This document shows positions 50,948-60,018 of a stretch of 64,000 bases of DNA, in pieces (the first letter of the stretch is position 1; each line of letters opens with the position of its first letter). Origin of the DNA: Rhizobium leguminosarum bv. viciae USDA 2370 (GTDB taxonomy: Bacteria; Pseudomonadota; Alphaproteobacteria; Rhizobiales; Rhizobiaceae); NCBI RefSeq assembly GCF_002008365.1, contig NZ_MRDL01000054.1, positions 186,001 through 250,000 on the forward strand. The letters run 5' to 3'. The notes under the pieces were generated by a model. The model saw nothing but the letters and a program-made list of their open reading frames with translations. It had not been told where the DNA came from and made no database searches. The position numbers and the translations under genes were made by a program.

Positions 50948-51802
50948 ATGCTCGACGAGGTCTTTCCCATTCCGACCAGGGCCTTGATCCGCCAGGGCGG
51001 GCGGGCCTGTTTTTATCGTCTCGTCAATACGAGCCCCCTGTTGATACAGGTGCAATCGGGAACGAAGATCGTCATGGCAGACGACAAGGCTTTGCGCCTC
51101 GAGGCGGGCGCCTACGGCTTGCTGCCCGACTATCGACCGTTGACGATGGAGAATATTCCCAAGGCGCCGCAGAAGTATCAGACCCTGGCGCTTCCTGTTC
51201 CGCGACAGCTCTTCGAGGAAGCCTATACCAGGATGGGATCGCTCGCCGTTCCATCGAGGCCTGTCCCGGCAGCCACCTCGAAGCTGCCGGAGGAAGCCGC
51301 GGCATTGTTTGACTATTGCAGTCAGCCCGGCAATCTGACGAGACTTCCCGGCGCCATTGCCAAGGCTCGTTTGATGGAGCTGATCACCTGGTTTGCGCTC
51401 TGCGGAGCGGTGTTGGGCCAATGCCAAAGCCCTCGGCTCGAGGACCGGCTGCGGCAGATGATCGAAAGTGATACGGCCTTTGATTGGACGCTGGGGCAAG
51501 CGGCGCGCGCGTTCAACATGAGCGAAGCGACGCTGAGGCGTAAGCTGGCCGCCGAGAATACCGGCTACAGTGAGATCTTGAGCGATACAAGGATGAATCG
51601 CGCCTTGGGTCTCATTCAAACCACAACCCTGCCGATGGCGCAGGTCGCGCTTGAGGTCGGTTACGATTCCCCGTCGCAATTCGCGGCGCGGTTCAAAGAG
51701 CGGTTTGGCGTCAATCCACGCCATGTGCGGGGCGGCTCTGAGCGTTTTGAGCGGATCGGGGCAGAAGTTGAGCATAGCGGGGCAGATGCACTTGCTCGGT
51801 GA
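50948..51802 (+). CDS. AraC-family transcriptional regulator
   Basis: A 284-residue regulator. The N-terminal part (1-160) is a cupin-like sensor. The C-terminal pair of helix-turn-helices is about 180-265 (WTLGQAARAFNMSEATLRRK and MAQVALEVGYDSPSQFAARF, then KERFGVNPRHVRG). The start ATG at 50948 has GGAG nine bases upstream, while an open frame extends further up without a ribosome site. The exported PEBP-like gene begins 38 bases after the stop. Confidence 0.88.
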   Translation: MLDEVFPIPTRALIRQGGRACFYRLVNTSPLLIQVQSGTKIVMADDKALRLEAGAYGLLPDYRPLTMENIPKAPQKYQTLALPVPRQLFEEAYTRMGSLAVPSRPVPAATSKLPEEAAALFDYCSQPGNLTRLPGAIAKARLMELITWFALCGAVLGQCQSPRLEDRLRQMIESDTAFDWTLGQAARAFNMSEATLRRKLAAENTGYSEILSDTRMNRALGLIQTTTLPMAQVALEVGYDSPSQFAARFKERFGVNPRHVRGGSERFERIGAEVEHSGADALAR

Positions 51803-51840
51803 CGATAGTTTTCCTGCATTATCAACCGCAGGAAAACAGA

Positions 51841-52386
51841 ATGCGTTTTATCACAGCAGTACTTCTCGCCACATCCGTCTTTGGCGCGACGGCCGCACAG
51901 GCCGAAATGAAGCTCACCTCGAAGGATTTGACCGCCGGCAAGGCCATGGCCGATGCACAGGTCTTCAACAGCTTCGGCTGCGCCGGCAAGAACATCTCGC
52001 CGGAACTGACCTGGTCGGGTGCCCCCGAGGCGACCAAGAGCTTCGCCATCATGGCTTACGATCCGGATGCTCCGACCGGCTCGGGCTGGTGGCATTGGTC
52101 GGTGTTCAACATTCCCGCAAATGCCTCGGAGATTGCCACTGGCGCCAGCGGTGACAAGAAGCTTCCCGCAGGCACTGTCGAAGGTCACACCGATTTTGGT
52201 ACATCAGGCTATGGCGGCGCATGCCCGCCGGCCGGCGATGGGCCGCACCACTACCAGTTTACCGTCTATGCGCTTTCGGTCGAAAAGCTTCCGCTTCCTG
52301 ATACTGCGCCGGGCGCCATGGTTGGCTTCTATGTCAGGGCAAATACGCTCGACAAGGCCTCCGTCGAGGTCACCTACGGCCGCTGA
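51841..52386 (+). CDS. YbhB/YbcL-type PEBP-like exported protein
   Basis: A 181-residue protein with a signal peptide (RFITAVLLATSVFGATAAQA). The PEBP fold (about 25-178) has the ligand-pocket motifs APEATKSFAIMAYDPDAPTG, WWHWSVFNIP, GYGGACPPAGDGPHHYQFTV and a final YVRANTLDKASVEVTYG. Bacterial members bind small anions, and a role is not clear. It follows the AraC gene by 38 bases on the same strand. Confidence 0.92.
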   Translation: MRFITAVLLATSVFGATAAQAEMKLTSKDLTAGKAMADAQVFNSFGCAGKNISPELTWSGAPEATKSFAIMAYDPDAPTGSGWWHWSVFNIPANASEIATGASGDKKLPAGTVEGHTDFGTSGYGGACPPAGDGPHHYQFTVYALSVEKLPLPDTAPGAMVGFYVRANTLDKASVEVTYGR

Positions 52387-52423
52387 AGCAGGCCGTGATC
52401 GAAGTCGTCATCTGTCCATGACA

Positions 52424-52456
52424 AAAGTCCGGCCGAGGCAATTGAACCTCGGCCGG
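52424..52456 (-). terminator. Hairpin, likely terminator for the GNAT gene
   Basis: CCGGCCGAGG (52429-52438) pairs perfectly with CCTCGGCCGG (52447-52456) over an 8-base loop. On the minus strand it is followed by ACTTTTGTC. It sits 34 bases after the stop of the GNAT gene and could also end the PEBP transcript. Confidence 0.6.
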
Positions 52457-52490
52457 CCGTCTCCCGTGCGGGCTTATTCGGTCCGCAACC

Positions 52491-52961
52491 TTAGACCGTC
52501 ATTGCTTCCCAGCAAATCAATGGACCGTCTTCGGCATCGATACGCTCGCCGGCGCGAATGAATCCATTGCGCTCGAGGACACGCTGTGACGCAATGTTCG
52601 CAACCCCGGTCTCTGCGGAGATCAGAGCCACGCGAGGGTCGCTCCGCCCCCACTCCAGCAACTGGCCTATGGCGCGCGCGGTGCATCCACGGCCCTGGCG
52701 CGAAGGCGCAATCCCATAGCCGATATGGATGTTTCCATCTTGTGGAACTCGAACGATGGAGCAGAGGCCGACGACCTCGCCATCCTCCACGATCATCCAG
52801 GCCGACGGCGAGAATTCAGCGCCTATGTCAGTCGCGAGGCGGTTCAACATCTCCAGTACTTCAGGAGGCGCAATGGTGCTGTCTTGGACAAGGCGCAGAT
52901 GACGTGGCGCGATGCCCTTCAGCAGCGCTTCAAAATCATGAGACGTTAGTTCGATAATCAT
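52491..52961 (-). CDS. GNAT-family N-acetyltransferase (RimL-like)
   Basis: An acetyltransferase of about 156 residues. Motif A is IHIGYGIAPSRQGRGCTARA with the CoA loop, and the B motif is ETGVANIASQRVLERNGFIR. This resembles RimJ/RimL enzymes that act on protein N-termini or small molecules. A start at 52982 is also possible (seven residues longer). The ATG at 52961 has GAGAAG three to four bases upstream, which is a poor spacing. Confidence 0.85.
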   Translation of the reverse strand: MIIELTSHDFEALLKGIAPRHLRLVQDSTIAPPEVLEMLNRLATDIGAEFSPSAWMIVEDGEVVGLCSIVRVPQDGNIHIGYGIAPSRQGRGCTARAIGQLLEWGRSDPRVALISAETGVANIASQRVLERNGFIRAGERIDAEDGPLICWEAMTV

Positions 52962-53266
52962 AGTCTTCTCGACACTAGACATGCGCCAGCATTGGGCGCG
53001 CTAAGGCCGAGCGATAGAATGAAGGTTAGCTCTCGGTCACGATGCCGAGCGCCATCATCCTTACCGCCGCAGCCGGTGAGTTCTGGATCGTTACGACGGC
53101 AAACAAAGGCATTCTCCTCTAAGATGGAAAGCGAATAACAGTGCCGGGCGAGGATCGCAAGACGCTCCGATCGGGCGGCACCGGCTGATCCATGCCAAAC
53201 CGCAAGATCGGTCGGGCGCTGGTTGCCGGAGGAATCTAGTTTGAGCTGCCACGGAGACCAAGGCGA

Positions 53267-54148
53267 ATGACCGCAGCGCTTCGGAACTATCATGAGCGGA
53301 TGCAGCGAGTGCTGGATTATGTCGACCGGCACCTCGATGACGATCTCGATCTTGACCTTCTGAGCGGTGTCGCGGCTTTCTCGAAGTTTCATTTCCACCG
53401 GCAGTTTACGGCGACCTTCGGATTATCAGTGCATCGCTATATCAGGCTTGCCCGCATGAAGCGCGCTTCATACCGGCTGGCTTACAGGGACGAAGAACGC
53501 GTCACTGACATAGCGATGGATGCCGGTTACGACGCACCGGATGCCTTCGCCCGCGCCTTTCGGCAACGGTTCGGGCAGTCGCCTTCGTCGTTCCGGAAGT
53601 CTCCTGACTGGGAGCCGTGGCTTGCCGCCTTCGGGCCTCTCGACAACGCAAGGAGCAAGCTCACGCAGAAGACTTTTACCACTGACGACGTGAAGATTCG
53701 CGATGTGCCCACCACGCCGGTGGCGATTATGGAACACCGGGGCGACCCGGCGATGCTCGGCGCCACCATCCAGCGGTTCATCGCCTGGCGCAAGGCCGCT
53801 GGCTTGCACCCCAAGACAAGTCCGACCTTCAATGTCTGGCGTTCCGAGCGGCGTCCTGCGTCGCCTGCCGATTATAGCGTGGACCTTTGTGTCGGGACCG
53901 ACCAACCGATCGAGGCGAACGGCAAAGAGATCAAAGCCGGCGAGATTCCTGGCGGACGCTGCGCGGTGCTGCCCGTCGTCGGCAACACCGACAATCTGGA
54001 GCCCGCCGCGCTCTACCTTTATCGCGACTGGCTTCCGGCCAGCGGCGAGGAAGCACGCGATTTCCCGATCTATTGCCAGCGGCTGAGCTTCTTCCCCGAG
54101 GTGCCGGAGCATGAGGCGGTGGCGGAACTGTTTCTGCCGCTGAAATAG
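53267..54148 (+). CDS. AraC-family regulator with GyrI-like effector domain
   Basis: A 293-residue regulator. The DNA-binding part is N-terminal (about 10-110): LDLDLLSGVAAFSKFHFHRQ, then VTDIAMDAGYDAPDAFARAF and RQRFGQSPSSFRK. The C-terminal domain (about 130-290) is GyrI/Rob-like, binding small drugs or peptides (PVAIMEHRGDPAMLGATIQR, and YCQRLSFFPEVPEHEAVAEL at the end). This order is that of the Rob/SoxS-type two-domain proteins. It precedes the DHFR-like gene by about 208 bases on the same strand. Confidence 0.9.
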   Translation: MTAALRNYHERMQRVLDYVDRHLDDDLDLDLLSGVAAFSKFHFHRQFTATFGLSVHRYIRLARMKRASYRLAYRDEERVTDIAMDAGYDAPDAFARAFRQRFGQSPSSFRKSPDWEPWLAAFGPLDNARSKLTQKTFTTDDVKIRDVPTTPVAIMEHRGDPAMLGATIQRFIAWRKAAGLHPKTSPTFNVWRSERRPASPADYSVDLCVGTDQPIEANGKEIKAGEIPGGRCAVLPVVGNTDNLEPAALYLYRDWLPASGEEARDFPIYCQRLSFFPEVPEHEAVAELFLPLK

Positions 54149-54259
54149 CGCCGCTGATGGCGGCTTGTTCATTCTCATGGGTGGAAGCGGACAGGCCGTT
54201 GTCCACCCCAGCCCGGGCGGTTGGCGAACATCAGGTCGCGGATTTATGCCCACGTTAAA

Positions 54260-54317
54260 AACCAATTGCGATATAAAACCAGTTGAACTAACTTACAACC
54301 GATTGCATAATGCAATC
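54260..54317 (+). promoter_or_regulatory. Repeated motifs and palindrome before the DHFR-like gene
   Basis: AACCAATTG, AACCAGTTG and AACCGATTG occur at 54260, 54277 and 54297. The last is followed by GATTGCATAATGCAATC, a perfect 17-bp palindrome (54301-54317). GTTG...CAAC arms at 54282-54299 add a second symmetry. It is AT-rich, suggesting a regulator-bound promoter 40-100 bases before the gene. Confidence 0.5.
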
Positions 54318-54356
54318 AGCCTGCGGCGATATGCCGTTTAAGGAAAGGAAGTGAGG

Positions 54357-54887
54357 ATGGCTAAGCTTGTGTTCGGAATGAACCAGTCCTTGGACGGCTA
54401 CGTCGATCATATGGCGTTTGGGCCAAGCCCCACGCTCTTCCGCCACTTCATCGAAGAGGCTCAGCGGCAGGCGGGCAGTGTGTACGGTCGCCGGATGTAT
54501 GAGGTCATGCGTTACTGGGACGACGAACATCCTGAATGGGACCCAGAGCGACAGGCCTTCGCGGCGGCGTGGCGGAACCAGCCCAAATGGGTCGTCTCGC
54601 GCTCGTTGACGTCGGTCGGTCCCAACGCCAGGCTTGTTGGGGAAGATCTTGAGGCCGCGATCCGCGCGCTGAAGGCAGAGCGCGACGGGGAGATCGAAGT
54701 TGCCGGCCCCAATTTGGCGCAAAGCCTCACCGAACTTGGCCTGATCGACGAGTATCGAATCTACCTGCACCCCGTCGTGCTCGGTCATGGCAAGCCATAT
54801 TTCGCCGGACCACGGCCGCCGCTCCGCCTGATGGCTCATGACCGGATTGGCGAGGATGTGATCAGGTTGACCTACGTTCCGGCTTGA
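54357..54887 (+). CDS. Dihydrofolate reductase-family protein (RibD C-terminal type)
   Basis: A 176-residue reductase of the RibD-C/DHFR-like group. It starts AKLVFGMNQSLDGYVDHMAF and has SVYGRRMYEVMRYWDDEHPE, a typical family stretch. IEVAGPNLAQSLTELGLIDE provides the NADPH site, and LHPVVLGHGKPYFAG follows. It is probably a small-molecule reductase of unknown substrate, not a true DHFR. The ATG follows GGAAGTGAGG. Symmetric motifs upstream suggest local control. Confidence 0.9.
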   Translation: MAKLVFGMNQSLDGYVDHMAFGPSPTLFRHFIEEAQRQAGSVYGRRMYEVMRYWDDEHPEWDPERQAFAAAWRNQPKWVVSRSLTSVGPNARLVGEDLEAAIRALKAERDGEIEVAGPNLAQSLTELGLIDEYRIYLHPVVLGHGKPYFAGPRPPLRLMAHDRIGEDVIRLTYVPA

Positions 54888-54966
54888 TCGCGCGACTCGC
54901 CAGATGAAAATCGCAGCTCGGCTTCCGACCGGATTACGGCAAGCGTCGCCGGCGACCCGCCGGGCG

Positions 54967-55863
54967 TCAGTCGCGCGACACGGACAGCCCCGCGAGAAGC
55001 GGAGCATACGCGGCGAGCCGGCGGGATACGAACTCCGTGAAGAGCCGGACGCGCTTCGTCTTGCGTGTCTCCCCCTGCGTCAGAAGCCAGAGCGTTCCAT
55101 GCATGTGCAGGTCGGTGCCCGGCACCCTCACCAACAGAGGGTCGGCATCTCCGACGAAGCACGGCAGTGTCGTCATCCCGAGCCCTTGCCGTACTGCAAC
55201 GATCTGCGCCTCGCCGTCCGTGATCCTGAACGGAACCCCCGTGGTGCGAACCTCACCCTCGCGGACCCAATCCGGAATTCCATGAATGCTTATGACGATC
55301 CACCGGATGGGATCCGGCGCCCCCGCACGCCATGCGGCCAGTCGATCGCGAGACATGTAGACGCCGCTGAAGAGCTCCGGTCCCTTCAGGCCGTGAAGAT
55401 TGAGCGGCAGGGTTTTGCGGTCGTAAACGACGCGGATCGCCACGTCGGCCTCTCGGTTGGTCAGATTTGCCAGCTCGCCGGACGAGATGATTTCCATCTC
55501 GATATCGGGATGCAGAACCGCGAAATCGGCGAGATCCGGCATGAGCAGATGTGTCGCAAGGGTTGGAGCCAACGTCACCCGCAGAAGCCCGCGCACGCTC
55601 TGGTCGCGACCGAAGACGCGCGTCTCCAGCTGGTGCGACGACGCTTCCATCTCGTTCGCGAGCTCGAGGACCTCCTCGCCCGCAGCCGTCAGGCGGTAGC
55701 CCGAAGGCAGCTTTTCGAACATCTGCGCCCCGAGGCGTTCCTCGAGCTGAGCGATGCGTCGCAGCACGGTCGAATGATACACCCCGAGGCCCTCGGCGGC
55801 AGCCCGCACTGAGCCTCCGCGCGCCACGGCAAGAAAGTAGCGAATGTCATCCCAGTCGATCAT
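54967..55863 (-). CDS. LysR-family transcriptional regulator
   Basis: A 298-residue regulator. It starts IDWDDIRYFLAVARGGSVRA, with HSTVLRRIAQLEERLGAQMF as the recognition helix region and a C-terminal effector domain (GLLRVTLAPTLATHLLMPDL). A longer start at 55941 is possible but has no better ribosome site. It is divergent from the SDR plus NADP-oxidoreductase genes, which are the probable targets. Confidence 0.88.
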   Translation of the reverse strand: MIDWDDIRYFLAVARGGSVRAAAEGLGVYHSTVLRRIAQLEERLGAQMFEKLPSGYRLTAAGEEVLELANEMEASSHQLETRVFGRDQSVRGLLRVTLAPTLATHLLMPDLADFAVLHPDIEMEIISSGELANLTNREADVAIRVVYDRKTLPLNLHGLKGPELFSGVYMSRDRLAAWRAGAPDPIRWIVISIHGIPDWVREGEVRTTGVPFRITDGEAQIVAVRQGLGMTTLPCFVGDADPLLVRVPGTDLHMHGTLWLLTQGETRKTKRVRLFTEFVSRRLAAYAPLLAGLSVSRD

Positions 55864-55915
55864 GGTGCAATCCAGCACCGCGCGGTGCGCCTTCCGAAGC
55901 CCGTATCTAACGCGT

Positions 55916-55929
55916 CGTACAGCAGTACG
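55916..55929. promoter_or_regulatory. Small palindrome upstream of the LysR gene
   Basis: CGTAC-AGCA-GTACG, a perfect 5-bp inverted repeat with a 4-base spacer, 53 bases before the LysR start. It could be a LysR or other regulator site. The arms are short. Confidence 0.3.
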
Positions 55930-56137
55930 GGCTGTCATCATAGCTTATGTCGACGAGCGCGGCTCAATTCCGAACGACAGACACCGATCGTCGCGGCTGG
56001 CGTCAGTCGTCCAGGCGGATCGATTTTGCACCACCGATGTGCGCGCTTCCGCACTCAACGCCTGACTCCGGTGGACCTATTTGAGGGTCTCGGGGGCGTC
56101 CCCGAACGATCAAAGGCGGAGCCTGGAAGGAGAAGTC

Positions 56138-56872
56138 ATGGGAAAGCTTGAGGGTAAGGTTGCAGTCATCACGGGTGGATCGAGCGGCATGGCGCTGGCG
56201 AGCGCCAAGCGGTTCGTTGAAGAAGGCGCCTATGTTTTTATCACGGGCCGGAGGCAGGAGGCGCTCGACGAGGCCGTCAAGTTGATTGGCCGGAACGTGA
56301 CCGGCGTGCGCGGCGACGCGGCCAATCTCGACGACCTCGATCGTCTGTTCGACACGGTCAAACGGGAAAAGGGTAAGATCGACATCCTATACGCGAGCGC
56401 CGGCACGGGCGAAGCCGTCCCACTGGGCGAGATTACCGAGCAGCATTTCGACGCGACCTTCAACCTGAATACGCGGGGCACGCTGTTTACGGTTCAGAAG
56501 GCGTTGCCGCTGTTCAACGATGGCGGATCGATCTTCATGACCGGGTCAGTTGCTTCGCTGAAAGGTTTTCCTGGCTACAGCGTGTATGCGGCGAGCAAGG
56601 CGGCGCTGCACGCGTTCGCACGCGGGTGGCTCAACGAACTCAAGGGCAGGAATATACGGGTGAACGTGCTGCATCCGGGGCCGATCGCCACACCGATGCA
56701 GGACCAAGTTCTCACCGAGGAGGCGAAGCAAATGTTCGAATCCCTGATCCCGCGGGGAAAGATGGGTCGTCCTGAGGAAATTGCGGCGGCCGCGCTGTTT
56801 CTTGCTTCAGACGATTCGAGCTTCGTGAATGGGGTGGAGTTGTCTGTCGACGGCGGCTTCTCGGCCATCTGA
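56138..56872 (+). CDS. Short-chain dehydrogenase/reductase
   Basis: A 244-residue oxidoreductase. The cofactor loop is VAVITGGSSGMALASAKRFV, with Met in place of the usual Ile of GxGI. Strand 4 reads LYASAGTGEAVPLGE, where SAG replaces the common NAG. The catalytic YSVYAASKAALHAFARGW is intact, and the C-terminus ends DSSFVNGVELSVDGGFSAI. GGAAGGAGAAG lies before the ATG. It is followed by a NADP-binding gene on the same strand. Confidence 0.92.
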   Translation: MGKLEGKVAVITGGSSGMALASAKRFVEEGAYVFITGRRQEALDEAVKLIGRNVTGVRGDAANLDDLDRLFDTVKREKGKIDILYASAGTGEAVPLGEITEQHFDATFNLNTRGTLFTVQKALPLFNDGGSIFMTGSVASLKGFPGYSVYAASKAALHAFARGWLNELKGRNIRVNVLHPGPIATPMQDQVLTEEAKQMFESLIPRGKMGRPEEIAAAALFLASDDSSFVNGVELSVDGGFSAI

Positions 56873-57025
56873 AATCGCGCCGGATCGCCGGAAGCGGCTG
56901 ACCGTCCGGCCGTGCGGAAGTCGTTCACGGCGAGACGTCTACGCGAAAGTCGCCATACAGCGGAACGGATCCCCAGAGCCACTAAGGGCCCGGGAATCAA
57001 TATCAACACGGATAGGAGAAATATC

Positions 57026-57628
57026 ATGAGCTATGCGATTGTAGGATTCGGTAAGATAGGCCAGGCCCTTGCCCACGCCTTCGCCCGTAAAAACATCAAG
57101 GTGGCCGTCGCGAGCCGCCGGCCCCCCGAGGCGTTGGCGCCTCAGGCGCGGGCGATTGGCCCCACGGTCGTCGCCAAGTCGCTGCAGGATGCACTCGAGG
57201 CCGACACGATCATCCTGGCGGTCCCGTTCGGGGAGCATCGCGAGGTTGCGAAGGCTCTGCCGAGCTGGGAAGGCAAGACAGTCATCGACGCGACGAACTC
57301 GTTTCCCTTCACTCCCGAAGAGCTGGACGGCCTGCCGCCCTCCGCCTTCGTCGCGAAGGCGTTCACCGGCGCCAAGCTCGTGAAAGGTTTCAATCACCTG
57401 ATTGCCGCCACCCTGGCTACCGATCCGATCGTTGAGGGCGGCCACCGGGTCGTCTTTCTGTCGAGCGACGACGAGGACGCGATCGCTCCCGTGGCGGATT
57501 TGGCCAAACAGCTCGGGTTCGCACCCGTCAAGCTGGGAAAGCTCAACGAGGGTGGCGCGCTGGTGCACGCACGCGGCCGCACTTGGGGCCAGCTCATCTT
57601 CCAGGATTTGTTCAAGAAGGAGCAATAA
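57026..57628 (+). CDS. F420-reductase-like NADP-dependent oxidoreductase
   Basis: A 200-residue Rossmann protein. It starts SYAIVGFGKIGQALAHAFAR, with ASRRPPEALAPQ after strand 2 and ILAVPFGEHREVAKALPSW. Later phrases are VKGFNHLIAATLATDP and LSSDDEDAIAPVADLAKQLG, as in the NADP-dependent F420 reductase-like family. F420 is not expected in this genus, so it probably uses another partner. AGGAGAA lies before the ATG, and the SDR gene is 153 bases upstream. Confidence 0.88.
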   Translation: MSYAIVGFGKIGQALAHAFARKNIKVAVASRRPPEALAPQARAIGPTVVAKSLQDALEADTIILAVPFGEHREVAKALPSWEGKTVIDATNSFPFTPEELDGLPPSAFVAKAFTGAKLVKGFNHLIAATLATDPIVEGGHRVVFLSSDDEDAIAPVADLAKQLGFAPVKLGKLNEGGALVHARGRTWGQLIFQDLFKKEQ

Positions 57629-57724
57629 TCGATCTAAGGCCGTGTGATTTGGCCCGAGAAGTACGATGGCCTAGGATTCGCTCGAGTGTCCTCTGCCATC
57701 CGATACTACCCCACGGTATCCGCG

Positions 57725-59287
57725 TCACTCCCACTCGATCGTGCCAGGCGGCTTCGACGTAACATCATAGACCACGCGGTTGATGCCGCGCACCTCGTTG
57801 ATGATGCGGGTCGCGGCGCGGCCGAGGAATTCCATGTCGTAGTGGTAGAAGTCCGCCGTCATGCCGTCGACGGAGGTGACAGCGCGCAGCGCGCAGACGA
57901 ATTCATAGGTGCGCCCGTCGCCCATGACGCCGACCGTCTGGACTGGCAGCAGCACCGCAAAAGCCTGCCAGATAGCGTCGTAGAGGCCGGCCTTGCGGAT
58001 TTCGTCGAGATAGATCGCATCGGCCTCGCGCAGGATCTCCAGCTTTTCGCGGGTGATGCCGCCGGGGCAGCGGATGGCCAGGCCGGGGCCCGGGAAGGGG
58101 TGGCGGCCGATGAAGCTGTCGGGCAGGCCGAGCTCGCGGCCAAGCGCGCGCACCTCGTCCTTGAAGAGCTCGCGCAGCGGCTCGACGAGCTGCATCTTCA
58201 TGCGCTCCGGCAGGCCGCCGACATTGTGGTGCGATTTAATCGTCACCGACGGGCCGCCGGTGAAAGAAACGCTTTCGATGACGTCGGGATAGAGCGTGCC
58301 TTGGCCGAGGAAATCGGCGCCGCCGAGCTTCTTGGCCTCTTCCTCGAAGGTCTCGATGAACAGCCGGCCGATGATCTTGCGCTTGGTTTCCGGGTCGCTG
58401 ACGCCTTCGAGTTCGCCGATGAAGCGGTCGGAAGCATCGACGTGCAGCAGATGCAGATTGTAATGCTCGCGGAACATGGCGACGACGCCGGCTGCCTCGT
58501 CCTTGCGCATCAGCCCGTGGTCGACGAGGATGCAGGTCAGCTGGTCGCCGACGGCCTCGTGGATCAAGAGCGCTGCGACGGAACTGTCGACGCCGCCTGA
58601 AAGCGCGCAGATGACGCGCTTGTCGCCCACCTGCGCGCGGATCTGCTCGACCGCCTTCTGGCGATAGGCCGACATCGACCAGTCGCCCTTGATGCCGGCG
58701 ATGTTGTGAATGAAGTTACCGATCAGCTTGGCGCCATCAGGCGTATGCACCACTTCCGGGTGGAACTGCACGCCGTAATATTTGCGCTTCTCGTCGGCAA
58801 TGAAGGCGTAGGGGGCGTTGGAGGAGGTGGCGACCACCTCGAAACCATCTGGCAGCGCGGTGACGCGGTCGCCATGGCTCATCCAGACCTGGTGGCGCGA
58901 GCCGGAGGACCACAGGCCCTCGAACAGCTGGCAGTCCCTGTCGACCTCGAGGAAGGCGCGGCCGAATTCGCGGTGATGGCCGCTCTCGACCTTGCCGCCG
59001 AGCTGCATGCACATCGTCTGCTGGCCGTAGCAGATGCCGAACACCGGCAGGCCGCTGTCGAAGATGATCTGAGGCGCTCGCGGCGATCCCTCGTCCACCG
59101 TGGAAGCCGGGCTGCCGGACAGGATCACGGCCTTCGGCTGCAGGCGCCGAAAGGCCTCTTCGGCCGATTGGAAGGGAACGATCTCGCAATAGACGCCAGC
59201 CTCGCGCACGCGCCGTGCGATGAGCTGGGTCACCTGGCTGCCGAAATCGACGATGAGAACGGAGTCGGGATGTGCTGTCTGGGTCAT
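57725..59287 (-). CDS. guaA: GMP synthase (glutamine-hydrolysing)
   Basis: A 520-residue bifunctional enzyme converting XMP to GMP. The N-terminal class I glutaminase has the nucleophile in FGICYGQQTMCMQLGG (near 90) and the His/Glu pair in GVQFHPEVVHTPDG (near 175). The ATP pyrophosphatase P-loop is CALSGGVDSSVAALLIHEA (near 230). The C-terminal dimerisation domain ends VYDVTSKPPGTIEWE, as is universal. It is full length. Its start is divergent from nothing close, and it lies between the NADP-oxidoreductase and nucleosidase genes. Confidence 0.98.
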   Translation of the reverse strand: MTQTAHPDSVLIVDFGSQVTQLIARRVREAGVYCEIVPFQSAEEAFRRLQPKAVILSGSPASTVDEGSPRAPQIIFDSGLPVFGICYGQQTMCMQLGGKVESGHHREFGRAFLEVDRDCQLFEGLWSSGSRHQVWMSHGDRVTALPDGFEVVATSSNAPYAFIADEKRKYYGVQFHPEVVHTPDGAKLIGNFIHNIAGIKGDWSMSAYRQKAVEQIRAQVGDKRVICALSGGVDSSVAALLIHEAVGDQLTCILVDHGLMRKDEAAGVVAMFREHYNLHLLHVDASDRFIGELEGVSDPETKRKIIGRLFIETFEEEAKKLGGADFLGQGTLYPDVIESVSFTGGPSVTIKSHHNVGGLPERMKMQLVEPLRELFKDEVRALGRELGLPDSFIGRHPFPGPGLAIRCPGGITREKLEILREADAIYLDEIRKAGLYDAIWQAFAVLLPVQTVGVMGDGRTYEFVCALRAVTSVDGMTADFYHYDMEFLGRAATRIINEVRGINRVVYDVTSKPPGTIEWE

Positions 59288-59379
59288 GGCGAGGCTTTAA
59301 TGAAAAGCGCTTCGCCTGGCAATGCGGGAAATCGGCGGTATCGGGTTTTTATTGTTCCAATTGTCCCGCATTCAAGGGC

Positions 59380-60018
59380 TCAGAACCAGAAAACCCCGTC
59401 CTCCAGCGCCGTGAACAGGCTGTCGACGCCATAGGAGAGCTTGCGGTCGACGATGTGCAGATATTCGGTCCAACCCGAAATATGCTGCAGCTCGACGGCA
59501 CCGTCGGAAATGCCGCGAAGACCGATCAGCGGCAGCTTGTAGCCCTGGCAGGCCCGCAGCACCGCATAGGTCTCCATGTCGACCATGTCGGCGTCGATGC
59601 CTGTGTAGGCGGCGCCCGAAATGATATTGCCGCCGGTGGAAAGACTTGCTTCGGCAATGCCGGGAATGCGCAGCGGTAATTCGAGCGTTGCGGGCAGGTC
59701 GAGAAAGGGTGTCTTGCCCTTTTCGAAGCCGAGCGGCGAGGCGTCCATGTCGCGGTAGGAAACCGAGGTCACCTGATAGACTTCGGTCTGCTCCAGTTTC
59801 GCGGAGCCGGCCGAACCGAGGGACACGACGAGATCGGGCAGTTCGTCAACTGCATCCAGCCGCGCCAATGTCTTGCTCAGCGCGATGGCTGCCTCGACCG
59901 GGCCGACGCCAGTCATCAAAGGTTCGATGCGTGAACGCAGGAAGGGACCGTATTCGGCCTCCGCTGCCATGACGAAAAGGATGGATTTCCCCGCGACCGA
60001 TTTCAGTTCGAACTTCAT
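59380..60018 (-). CDS. 5'-methylthioadenosine/S-adenosylhomocysteine nucleosidase
   Basis: A 212-residue nucleosidase that cleaves the glycosidic bond of MTA or SAH. ILFVMAAEAEYGPFLRSR leads it, with GVGPVEAAIALSKTLARL and LVVSLGSAGSAKLEQ. The ribose/base contacts are in DADMVDMETYAVLRAC (the active-site Glu), and the catalytic Asp is in LRGISDGAVEL. It is shorter than the E. coli Pfs. Its ATG overlaps the stop of the thioesterase gene by four bases, so the two are coupled. Confidence 0.9.
   Translation of the reverse strand: MKFELKSVAGKSILFVMAAEAEYGPFLRSRIEPLMTGVGPVEAAIALSKTLARLDAVDELPDLVVSLGSAGSAKLEQTEVYQVTSVSYRDMDASPLGFEKGKTPFLDLPATLELPLRIPGIAEASLSTGGNIISGAAYTGIDADMVDMETYAVLRACQGYKLPLIGLRGISDGAVELQHISGWTEYLHIVDRKLSYGVDSLFTALEDGVFWF

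Noticed and set aside
52982..53266. Possible small gene in the gap before the AraC-GyrI gene
   Set aside because: Frames here lack starts with ribosome sites. I see nothing supportable.
57644..58600. Long plus-strand open frame opposite guaA
   Set aside because: It is the mirror of a strongly conserved minus-strand gene in GC-rich DNA. It has no ribosome site and no recognisable domains.
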